NCBI GenBank assembly: GCA_002382325.1 | Contig: DGAG01000002.1 | Coordinates: forward strand, 57,170-121,169 | DNA from: Epsilonproteobacteria bacterium UBA4036 | GTDB taxonomy: Bacteria > Campylobacterota > Campylobacteria > Campylobacterales > Arcobacteraceae | DNA length: 64,000 nucleotides | Reading direction: 5' to 3' | Shown: one piece after another, positions 32,773 through 39,905 of the stretch | Layout of the letters: each line of letters opens with the position of its first letter | Numbering within the stretch: position 1 is the first letter of the stretch | Made by a program: the position numbers and the translations under genes | Notes under the pieces: generated by a model | Told to the model about the DNA's origin: nothing | Databases searched by the model: none | The model's input: only the letters and a program-made list of their open reading frames with translations

Positions 32773-33990
32773 AAAAGCCATAATATTCTCATTCTCCTCA
32801 TTACTCTGCTCTTTACAAATTAACTCTGAAATAATTTTCCCAATAGCAGGGGCAAACGTCATTCCCAACCACCCTAAACCATTGGCGTAAATCAAATTTG
32901 AATATTGTTTATCTCTTCCTAAAAGTGGCATATCATTGGGTGTTAAGGGTCTAAACCCACACCACTCAATCGTATTGTTCATTTCAAAAGGAAGCGTATA
33001 TCGCTTAAAATTGTTTTTGATACTCTCTATTTGTTTTTGCACCACTTCTTTAGAAGTTGAGCCAATTTCTAATTTTGATGTAATACGCACATCATGGCGT
33101 CTGGGTGTCATGGCAATAAACATATCCGCAAAAAGTAATGAAGTTTTAGGTTTAAGCTCTTGGGGCATTTCAAACGTAAGACTGTACCCTTTTGCAGGAA
33201 TAAGCATCAAATCATTGTGAGCTTTTTTGGCTAAAAAAGTTTGATAGCCGGTGGATAAAACAATCGTATTGGCGGTATATGTGTTGTGTTGTGATTGTAC
33301 TGCTGTAACATCATGTTGATTAAAAATCAACTCTTCTATTTTTTCTTCTAAGATAAACTCTACGCCTTGCGAAAGTAAATATTTTTTCATTTCAAGCATC
33401 ACACGTTTGGCATCAAGGTGAGCATTTTTCTTTAATAAAACCGAGCCTTGAATGTTATCATTGGCACAAGGCAAATAGGTTTTGGTCTCTTTGACATTTA
33501 AAATTTCAAAGCGTTCAGGGTTTTGACATTTTTTTATTTTTTGTTTAAATGTTTCTTCTTGGGTATAGACCATAAGCAAACCCTTTTTTTGCAAATCCAA
33601 ATCCATACCATCGATTTCTTCCATTTGAGTGTATAAATCCACCGCAATTTGCCCATAAATTTCAAAAAGTTCCATGCTTCTTTTCATACGTTTTTCATTG
33701 GCACTTTGCACAAATTTCCAAAGCCATTGATAGATTTTCAAATCAAGTGTAGGATGAAATGTTAAAGGAGATTCCCCTTTAAGCATCAATTTAAGAGTAT
33801 CAAGAACAACACCAGGGTAACTTAAAGGGCTTTTGTCAAACGCCGAAAGCAATCCTGCATTGCCAAAAGAAGCAGAGTTTTCAATTTTTCCTTCATCAAT
33901 GATGGTCACTTTTTTCCCTTCTTTAACCAAAGAATAGGCACACATAAGTCCAATAACTCCGCCACCTACGATGATAATATCTCGCTTCAT
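32767..33990 (-). CDS. dadA: FAD-dependent D-amino-acid dehydrogenase-like oxidoreductase
   Basis: 407 aa DAO-family flavoprotein. The N-terminal Rossmann motif GGGVIGLMCAYSL (residues 8-20), the ENSASFGNAGLLS loop, the ILSTGYQTFLA segment and WCGFRPLTPNDMPLLGR near the C-terminus match DadA. It would deaminate D-amino acids and pass electrons to quinones. No alanine racemase dadX lies next to it; alr is elsewhere in the window. Other DAO-family substrates cannot be excluded. Confidence 0.75.
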   Translation of the reverse strand: MKRDIIIVGGGVIGLMCAYSLVKEGKKVTIIDEGKIENSASFGNAGLLSAFDKSPLSYPGVVLDTLKLMLKGESPLTFHPTLDLKIYQWLWKFVQSANEKRMKRSMELFEIYGQIAVDLYTQMEEIDGMDLDLQKKGLLMVYTQEETFKQKIKKCQNPERFEILNVKETKTYLPCANDNIQGSVLLKKNAHLDAKRVMLEMKKYLLSQGVEFILEEKIEELIFNQHDVTAVQSQHNTYTANTIVLSTGYQTFLAKKAHNDLMLIPAKGYSLTFEMPQELKPKTSLLFADMFIAMTPRRHDVRITSKLEIGSTSKEVVQKQIESIKNNFKRYTLPFEMNNTIEWCGFRPLTPNDMPLLGRDKQYSNLIYANGLGWLGMTFAPAIGKIISELICKEQSNEENENIMAFN

Positions 33991-34070
33991 CTCGACTCCT
34001 TTTTTAAACTCTTTAAATTCTTGAGTATGACTGAATAATTATTATTTCTTACTCAATATTAGTATTTAAT

Positions 34071-34721
34071 TTACTCAAAAAATGTTCTTAATAGATTTAA
34101 TGTTCCACTTTGAAAAAAAAGTTCACCCAATCCAGAAACAAACAACAAATACCCATACAAAGTGTGTTCCACACACACCAAAAGAAAGGAACGACTTTTT
34201 AAATACGTATGAGCAAACAACACTCCAGCAATAAACGTAAGCACTAAAACTGCACTGTTTTCAAAGACACTGTGTGCCCACATAAAAATCAAAGCATTGA
34301 GTAACAATTGGGTATTTGTATGAAGTTTAAAGGCATATCTCTTAAAGAAAAACTCCCGATACAACACTTCTTGTGGAATTACAGAAAGAAAAGGATACAA
34401 CACCAGCAAAAGCAAAAAAAATTTGCTTTCATGAATAAGCATATAAAACAATGTTTGAGGATAATAGATATAACTTAAAATCAAAAATATCAAACTCAAC
34501 ACAAAAAATCGTACGAGTATCCCTTTAAAATGTATTCCATGTGATAATTTTATATTAACTTGGTGTTTCATACGTTTAAGTACAAAAAAAGCATACAACG
34601 ACAATATCCAAAGTATTGGCATAAGAAAAGATATGGGCAATAATTTTAATAAAAATAGAAGAGGAAACACAATAAATAGTATAAGAAATTCAAACTGTTT
34701 AAATACGCTGTTGTGTATCAT
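34071..34721 (-). CDS. CPBP family intramembrane metalloprotease
   Basis: 216 aa, about 6-7 membrane helices. The CPBP (Rce1-like) motifs are present: EVLYR in PQEVLYREFFFKRY (motif 1, ExxxR), FMWAHSVFE (motif 2 His) and a late His in CVEHTLYGYLLF. In bacteria such proteins process peptides or give bacteriocin immunity; the role here is unknown. It stands alone. Confidence 0.8.
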   Translation of the reverse strand: MIHNSVFKQFEFLILFIVFPLLFLLKLLPISFLMPILWILSLYAFFVLKRMKHQVNIKLSHGIHFKGILVRFFVLSLIFLILSYIYYPQTLFYMLIHESKFFLLLLVLYPFLSVIPQEVLYREFFFKRYAFKLHTNTQLLLNALIFMWAHSVFENSAVLVLTFIAGVLFAHTYLKSRSFLLVCVEHTLYGYLLFVSGLGELFFQSGTLNLLRTFFE

Positions 34722-34788
34722 AATGACTTCTTGGAATTATTTTGTTCATTATAACACGTTTAGTTTTTAATATAAAGACTCCTCTTGA

Positions 34789-35060
34789 AAACCACAAGGG
34801 TTTCCGCTTTCTTACTTTTTGGTCTCGAAAAAGTAAGCAAAAAAGACTGCCAAGTTGGTGAAGAAGCAGACCCTAAGATTTTAGACTTCTTTTTCTGCGC
34901 TGTGGAACTCCTCGAAAAAGTGCTAAACGCACTTTTTCGAGGAGTTCCGCAGGCAGAAATAAAAAATAATAAGTGAGGGAACCCCAAGGGCTTTGAAGTT
35001 TCGTTGGTGGTTTTGCTTACTTTGTCCACACAAAGTAAGAGAGCGGAAACCTTTAGGTTT
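34789..35060. mobile_element. 272-bp palindromic element with hairpin-forming inverted ends
   Basis: It fills most of the 363-base gap between the CPBP and HIT genes. The ends are inverted repeats (34801-34842 and 35011-35049: TTTCCGCTTTCTTAC against GTAAGAGAGCGGAAA, plus AAGTAAGCAAAA on the inner side). Each end forms its own hairpin through CTTACTTT/AAAGTAAG. The centre is a perfect 20-bp stem (34904-34923 with 34929-34948) with a 5-base loop. No transposase is present. Short open frames exist on both strands but look like readings of the repeat. Probably a MITE- or REP-like element. Confidence 0.7.
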
Positions 35061-35084
35061 TTAAGAGAGTGCCGTTAATTCTTT

Positions 35085-35573
35085 TTAAATAAAATAGTTT
35101 GAAGCTTTTTCTTTTAGTTTGTAATAAATCCCCTCAAAATCCACAGGAAAAACCCTTGTTTCTCCAAGAGTAGTGATAAAATTAGTATCACCTCGCCATC
35201 GTGGCAAAAGATGATAATGCACATGCTGTGCAATACCCGCCCCTGCAATCTCACCTAAGTTCATCCCAATATTCACACCCTCACAAGGCATCACATCTTT
35301 AAGCAGTTTTACCCCTTGTTTGACTCTTAAACTCATACGTTGCCACATATCATCGCTTAACTCTTCTATACAATCGGTATGAAAATGAGGTATGACCATA
35401 ATATGCCCCGGGGAATACGGGTATTTATTCATCACCACATAACACAACTCATCATGAAAAATCACTTGCAGTTTTTCATCATCCAAATGTTTAGAAATAT
35501 GACAAAACACACATCCTTTTGGTTTTTCATCTTCAATATAACTATGTCGCCAAGGTGCATAAATTCTTTCCAT
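35085..35573 (-). CDS. HIT family hydrolase
   Basis: 162 aa nucleotide-binding hydrolase/transferase. The histidine triad is HVHYHLLPRW near residue 117; CVFCHISKH near residue 21 could bind zinc with the later His, as in some HIT proteins. The N-terminus IYAPWRHSYI matches the AP4A phosphorylase/HIT group in Campylobacterota. Substrates are dinucleotides or nucleotidyl compounds (family knowledge). Confidence 0.9.
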   Translation of the reverse strand: MERIYAPWRHSYIEDEKPKGCVFCHISKHLDDEKLQVIFHDELCYVVMNKYPYSPGHIMVIPHFHTDCIEELSDDMWQRMSLRVKQGVKLLKDVMPCEGVNIGMNLGEIAGAGIAQHVHYHLLPRWRGDTNFITTLGETRVFPVDFEGIYYKLKEKASNYFI

Positions 35574-35593
35574 TACTTTTTTCCTTTTGAAAA

Positions 35594-35628
35594 AAAGAGT
35601 GAAAAATGAAAAATGAAAAATGAAAAAT
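35594..35628. repeat. Tandem heptanucleotide array at the 3' side of a four-helix-bundle gene
   Basis: AAAGAGT followed by four exact copies of GAAAAAT (35601-35628). The last copy runs into the stop codon of the four-helix-bundle gene (35628-35630). It is the inverted counterpart of the array at 35975-36009: both consist of AAAAATG/GAAAAAT heptads and both include the AGAGTG variant. Confidence 0.85.
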
Positions 35629-35984
35629 TAATTTGCATGATTTTCCTTTGATGTTTTTATACTGCTTACTAAAATACTAATCAGTTCTTTTATTTCAGGT
35701 TGTATACTATGATACATTTTTTCATTTATAAATTGTGTGTCTTTTAATAAATCAATCCAATAATTTGTTTCATTGGCTTCTTTTAATGCAATATGTAACT
35801 TAGAAATAAAATCAGGTTTACTTTGTGCAAATTCAGCTTCACTGATTAATGCACCTACAGCTGTGCCACTACGCAGAATTTGTTTTGAAAGAATAAATTC
35901 ATTTTTATCATTTTGTAAATATTGAGTTAGTTTCACAATACGAATCGCAAATTGATATGACTTGTCTTTCAAAACATTTTTCAT
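35628..35984 (-). CDS. Four-helix-bundle protein (S23/IVP family)
   Basis: 118 aa of the family known from 23S rRNA intervening sequences, with the same fold as the diversity-retroelement accessory protein Avd. Family residues: FILSKQILRSGTAVGALISE (residues 31-50), QSKPDFISKLHIALKEANE and TNYWIDLL. The molecular function of the family is unknown. Both start and stop codons lie inside inverted heptanucleotide arrays, so gene and repeats look like one unit. It is inserted between the HIT gene and the murF cluster. It shares close similarity with the second copy at 53055-53420. Confidence 0.85.
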   Translation of the reverse strand: MKNVLKDKSYQFAIRIVKLTQYLQNDKNEFILSKQILRSGTAVGALISEAEFAQSKPDFISKLHIALKEANETNYWIDLLKDTQFINEKMYHSIQPEIKELISILVSSIKTSKENHAN

Positions 35985-36009
35985 TTTTCACTCTTCATTT
36001 TTCATTTAA
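35975..36009. repeat. Tandem heptanucleotide array at the 5' side of a four-helix-bundle gene
   Basis: Heptads CATTTTT, CATTTTT, CACTCTT, CATTTTT, CATTTAA (35975-36009), the reverse complement of the array on the other side of the gene. The start codon (35982-35984) is part of the array, and no separate Shine-Dalgarno site is seen. Confidence 0.85.
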
Positions 36010-36028
36010 TTTTGTTTAAGCTGTTAGC

Positions 36029-37465
36029 TTAAATAAAATTAGGTGCATCATTGGCAAATAAAATTAAATCCCCTACTTTAGTCTCTCGTGCCAGTGTTTC
36101 TTCCATTTTTGATTTGTCTTTGAGTACGATGATTTTCTTTTCATCAATATTTTGGCTTAAAACTTTTAAATTTAAACTGCCTGTAATAATCACCACATCA
36201 AACACTTCATTAATTGCTTGTGCAAGTTTTGTATTGGCTTCAAGTGTTGATTCAACTAAACCAGGGGTGATAATCACTTTTCGCCCTTCATACGTAGCAC
36301 TGATATTTACAGCTTCTAGCATCCCTTCTAAGTTACCGTTGAAGCTGTCATCAATAATGATTTTGCCCCCTGCTTTAATGAGTTGCAATCGGTGTTCAAC
36401 GGGTTGGATTTTATCCAGTGCTATTTTGATTTCATTGATACTCATACCCAACTCTAATGCCACTAAAATTACTGCCGATAAATTGATGGCATTAAAACTT
36501 CCAAGTACAGGGGCATGAAAATGTTCTTGGACTCCATTGATTTCTAAATCAAACCAAATACCATCTAAGTTGGACATCGTAATATTTAAATTCTTTGGAA
36601 ACTTTTCAATGGTGTCATACTTTAAAATCGGCACCGTTTCATGCACAAACCCTTTGATGATACGTGGCGTTTTTAAAATCTCCATTTTGGTATGAATGAT
36701 ATTATCTAAGGTTTTAAAATACTCAATATGTTGTTCACCCACACTTCCAATCACTGGATATTGAGGTTCTAAAAACATGGTGATTTCTTCAATGTCTCCC
36801 TTGAGTCTTGCCCCTGCTTCTGCAATATATATTTGAGTATCACTGGGCAAATAGTTATTGACATCTAAAACAATTCCTGCAAGGGTATTAACACTTCGTG
36901 GCGTTTTATAGGTTTTATATTTTTTACTCAATACTTGATACATATAATTTTTTATCGATGTTTTCCCAAAAGAAGCCGTAATGGCTATGATTTTTAGATT
37001 GGGAATGAGTTTAAGTTTTTGTTTGGCTTTGTGTTTAAAACTGATAAAAAATATCTTCTCTAAAATATGTGAACTCACGTAGGCTAACATCAAAGGAATA
37101 AAAATCGTCACCCCTTGACACGAAGGAGCGAACAGACACAACAGATTAATCGCAAACGTAATAAAAAGTAAAATACCTAAAAATCGTTTAACCCTTGACG
37201 TCAGTACCAGTGGCTTATCTAAGGTTTTATTCCATAAAATAAATGCAGTTAAATAAAGCAAATAAAAAAACAGAGCAAAAAAGAGTGGCTCAAGCAAATA
37301 GTACATCACAATGGGTACAATAAAATAGTTGATATGCCAATACCATTTATGGTGTTTAAAAATCACCCGTTCGAGTTTGTAGTTGTACCATTGTAAATTG
37401 GTGATTAAGTACCACCCCAAACACATAATTAAAAGAATATGTGTAAAAATATTAAAGTATTCCAT
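36029..37465 (-). CDS. murF: MurF-type UDP-MurNAc-tripeptide:D-Ala-D-Ala ligase with membrane N-terminus
   Basis: Adds D-Ala-D-Ala to the peptidoglycan precursor. About the first 150 residues hold several membrane helices, as in Campylobacter MurF. The Mur ligase ATP motif TASFGKTSIKNY, AEAGARLKGDIEEI and the C-terminal IIIDDSFNGNLEGM follow. Start taken at ATG 37465 (MEYFNIF), overlapping the hydrolase stop by 14 bases; ATG 37495 is the alternative. It forms a cluster with ddl, which makes its substrate. Confidence 0.88.
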   Translation of the reverse strand: MEYFNIFTHILLIMCLGWYLITNLQWYNYKLERVIFKHHKWYWHINYFIVPIVMYYLLEPLFFALFFYLLYLTAFILWNKTLDKPLVLTSRVKRFLGILLFITFAINLLCLFAPSCQGVTIFIPLMLAYVSSHILEKIFFISFKHKAKQKLKLIPNLKIIAITASFGKTSIKNYMYQVLSKKYKTYKTPRSVNTLAGIVLDVNNYLPSDTQIYIAEAGARLKGDIEEITMFLEPQYPVIGSVGEQHIEYFKTLDNIIHTKMEILKTPRIIKGFVHETVPILKYDTIEKFPKNLNITMSNLDGIWFDLEINGVQEHFHAPVLGSFNAINLSAVILVALELGMSINEIKIALDKIQPVEHRLQLIKAGGKIIIDDSFNGNLEGMLEAVNISATYEGRKVIITPGLVESTLEANTKLAQAINEVFDVVIITGSLNLKVLSQNIDEKKIIVLKDKSKMEETLARETKVGDLILFANDAPNFI

Positions 37466-38195
37466 TGTCCAATCTTTGTGTAATATCGTGTGCATTTTTT
37501 ATAAAAAAATAGTGGTCACCATTATACGATACAAATTCGCTGTTTTGGATTAAAGTGTGGATTTTTTCTCCACTGCTTAAAGAGGTGGCACAATCTTCTT
37601 TTCCCCAAAATATATAGGCTTTACCTTGATAATTCTGAAAGACTTGCGTAAAATCTTCATTAACCACATTTTTAAAGGTTTCATACATACCTTGATTCAT
37701 TTGGTTGACATCTTTGCTTCGAAATACTTTGGTAATTTTTCCCAAACCAAAAAAGTTTAAAAATTTTGCCAGTTTTATTTTCAGTTTCACACTTAAAGGT
37801 TTCTCTTCTACAATCCCAGCGGAACTTAACAATACTAAGTTTTTAGGGTTTAAAAGGGTTGCCACTTTTCCACCAAAGGAGTGTCCTGCAATAGTAAAGG
37901 GTAAGTGGTGAGTAGAAAGTGGTGAGTGGTGAATTATTTTTTCTAAAAAACTTTGTACAATATGGGCGTAGTCTTGGGTGGTCAAAACTTTTGTATTGGG
38001 GCTTTTCCCAAAACCGGGCATATCAATATAAATATGTTTAAAGTTTTTCAGTGTTGTTGCAAAGGCTTGTTTCATTATCTCTTTGTTGCTTCCCCAACCG
38101 TGCAAAAAAACAATGGTTTTTTCTGCGGTGGGATTGACAATATCATAGGCAATTTCAAATGACGTATTATGATATTCTATACTCTTTACAGCCAA
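37452..38195 (-). CDS. Alpha/beta hydrolase interrupted by a heptad-repeat insertion
   Basis: 247 aa. HGWGSNK oxyanion loop (about residue 32), nucleophile Ser in AGHSFGG (about residue 104), Asp in WGKEDCATS and catalytic His in YNGDHYFF. It sits between ddl and murF, the same place as a hydrolase gene in Campylobacter jejuni. Just before the nucleophile elbow, residues IIHHSPLSTHHLPF are encoded by a heptanucleotide array (37894-37935). The frame is kept, so the protein may still work. Substrate unknown. Confidence 0.82.
   Translation of the reverse strand: MAVKSIEYHNTSFEIAYDIVNPTAEKTIVFLHGWGSNKEIMKQAFATTLKNFKHIYIDMPGFGKSPNTKVLTTQDYAHIVQSFLEKIIHHSPLSTHHLPFTIAGHSFGGKVATLLNPKNLVLLSSAGIVEEKPLSVKLKIKLAKFLNFFGLGKITKVFRSKDVNQMNQGMYETFKNVVNEDFTQVFQNYQGKAYIFWGKEDCATSLSSGEKIHTLIQNSEFVSYNGDHYFFIKNAHDITQRLDNGIL
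37894..37935. repeat. Tandem heptanucleotide array inside a coding sequence
   Basis: In register every 7 bases on the + strand: GTAAAGG, GTAAGTG, GTGAGTA, GAAAGTG, GTGAGTG, GTGAATT. Unlike the gene-free arrays it is single and not inverted. It encodes the unusual HHSPLSTHHLP stretch of the alpha/beta hydrolase. Confidence 0.8.
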
Positions 38196-39230
38196 TTATT
38201 TGCCTTTGCAACTGTGGATTTTATTGACATACTCATAGTTTATAACGATTGTTTTTTTTGTAGGAAGATTGTTTGCTAAAGAGTTTAAAAGGGCATTAAA
38301 ATCATCAAATAAATAGTTTGCCATACTGCCTGGAATGGAGTTGATTTCGTTGATGTACACTTCGTTGTCAACCACAAAAAAATCACATCGGATGAGGGAA
38401 CCTTCAAACAGTGTGTTATACAATTTTTTAAACGACTCTTTGATTTTTTCTTGAATCTCAGATGATAATAACGCTTCAACCGCACCACTGGTTCGTGCAA
38501 AATCCAAATACTTTTTGTCAAAATCCAAAAACTCCACTTTTTGTGGTTCTTCAATCATTGAAAAAACAAACTCACCGTTGATTTTGGTTCCTGCTAAATT
38601 GTACTCTTTCACTCCACTGATAAAAGGTTCTATGATAATGGCATCATCAAATTCAAACGCCACATCACACGCATATTCAAGCTCTTCAAGAGATTTTACT
38701 ATAGATACCCCAATAGAGCTTCCCAATCGTACGGGTTTGATAATCACAGGAAAAGAAGGAACTTCAATCGTATCACCTTTGGTATAAAACGCATAGTCAA
38801 TGGTTTTTACATTGACACTCTTAGCATACCCTTTGGTTAAAAACTTATGAGAACTCACGCTGCACGCTTCAACTCTTGGACCAATAAAGGGAATGTTAAA
38901 AAACTCAAATAGGGAAGCTAAAACACCGTCTTCACCATCTCCTCCGTGAGTAAGGTTTAACACCACATCAAACTCAACGGCTTTTTGACCCAACATCGAT
39001 TTTTTAAAAAATCCGTTTTTGCCAATGAAGAGTTTATCGTATTTTGTATACTCACCTGAACTGAACAACTTTGATTTAATAATTTTTTGCGGAATTTCAT
39101 AAAAGTCTCTGTGTTGGTCACAAAACAGATAGACTAACTCATTTTTTAACACTTCTTTCATCGCAATTGAAGAGACGATTGAGATTTCATGTTCGTAACT
39201 TGATCCACCAAAAACTATTGCTATTTTCAT
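38196..39230 (-). CDS. ddl: D-alanine-D-alanine ligase
   Basis: ATP-grasp ligase, 344 aa. FGGSSYEHEISIVSS at the N-terminus, LTHGGDGEDG, FPVIIKPVRLGSSIGVSIV (ATP grasp) and VYINEINSIPGS (metal ligands) are intact. The stop directly abuts the hydrolase gene. Its product feeds MurF in the same cluster. Confidence 0.95.
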   Translation of the reverse strand: MKIAIVFGGSSYEHEISIVSSIAMKEVLKNELVYLFCDQHRDFYEIPQKIIKSKLFSSGEYTKYDKLFIGKNGFFKKSMLGQKAVEFDVVLNLTHGGDGEDGVLASLFEFFNIPFIGPRVEACSVSSHKFLTKGYAKSVNVKTIDYAFYTKGDTIEVPSFPVIIKPVRLGSSIGVSIVKSLEELEYACDVAFEFDDAIIIEPFISGVKEYNLAGTKINGEFVFSMIEEPQKVEFLDFDKKYLDFARTSGAVEALLSSEIQEKIKESFKKLYNTLFEGSLIRCDFFVVDNEVYINEINSIPGSMANYLFDDFNALLNSLANNLPTKKTIVINYEYVNKIHSCKGK

Positions 39231-39252
39231 TCGTATTGTTCCTTTAAAATTA

Positions 39253-39813
39253 TTATTTTTGTAATTTTTTAAGTGCTTCTTTCACCAAGTCGCTGGTGCT
39301 GGTTGAAACACACGTTGTTAATATCTTTGAGACAACATCTTTTTTAAATCCCAGTGATTCTAATGCCAAAGAAGCTTCTAAAACAGAGGAGTTTTCATTG
39401 CCAGAAGCCGATGAGGCATCGATAATAAACCCACTTAATTCAACCAAGATTCGACTGGCTTGTTTGGGACCAATTCCAGGAACTCGTTTGAGCATTGAGA
39501 TATCGTTATTGTTGATAATTTGTGCAAAGGTTGAAGGCGTAAACGTCGAACAAATTGCCAAGGCTACTTTGGGTCCTACGCCATTGATTTTAATAACCGT
39601 ATCAAAAAGCTTTTTTTCATTGTAGTCAATAAAGCCATATAACGCTTGTAAATCTTCTTTGATAATATGCGTCGTAAACAACTTAACGTTATTTTTTGTC
39701 ACTTGTGCACTGCAATTTAAAGAAACAAATACTTCATAAATCAATCCATTGACATTTAAATGGATTACCGTAGGTTCCTTTTTATCGATATTTCCTTCAA
39801 TTCCAACTATCAT
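39253..39813 (-). CDS. ruvA: Holliday junction DNA helicase subunit RuvA
   Basis: 186 aa. OB-fold start MIVGIEGNIDKKEP, the helix-hairpin-helix region INGVGPKVALAICS and VPGIGPKQASRILVEL, and the C-terminal RuvB-binding domain ASLALESLGFKKD. It sits 22 bases upstream of ddl on the same strand, an order also seen in Campylobacter. Confidence 0.95.
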   Translation of the reverse strand: MIVGIEGNIDKKEPTVIHLNVNGLIYEVFVSLNCSAQVTKNNVKLFTTHIIKEDLQALYGFIDYNEKKLFDTVIKINGVGPKVALAICSTFTPSTFAQIINNNDISMLKRVPGIGPKQASRILVELSGFIIDASSASGNENSSVLEASLALESLGFKKDVVSKILTTCVSTSTSDLVKEALKKLQK

Positions 39814-39871
39814 TTTTTCAATTCTTTTTTATAAACTCTTTTATTTAATACTAAATAAATAATTTTCATTA

Positions 39872-39877
39872 TATAAT
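39872..39877 (+). promoter_or_regulatory. -10 element of the chemoreceptor gene
   Basis: TATAAT 28 bases before the ATG at 39906, in an AT-rich upstream region shared with the divergent ruvA gene. TGAGG is the ribosome site. Confidence 0.5.
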
Positions 39878-39905
39878 ATTTCAACTTAAATTTTGAGGCT
39901 ACAAA

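Noticed and set aside
34760..35029. Two overlapping open frames on opposite strands (89 and 63 codons) in the CPBP-HIT gap
   Set aside because: Both lie within the palindromic element, and their sequences follow from its inverted symmetry. Neither has a convincing ribosome site.
35594..36009. Diversity-generating retroelement, because Avd shares the four-helix fold
   Set aside because: No reverse transcriptase, template repeat or variable repeat is present in the window.
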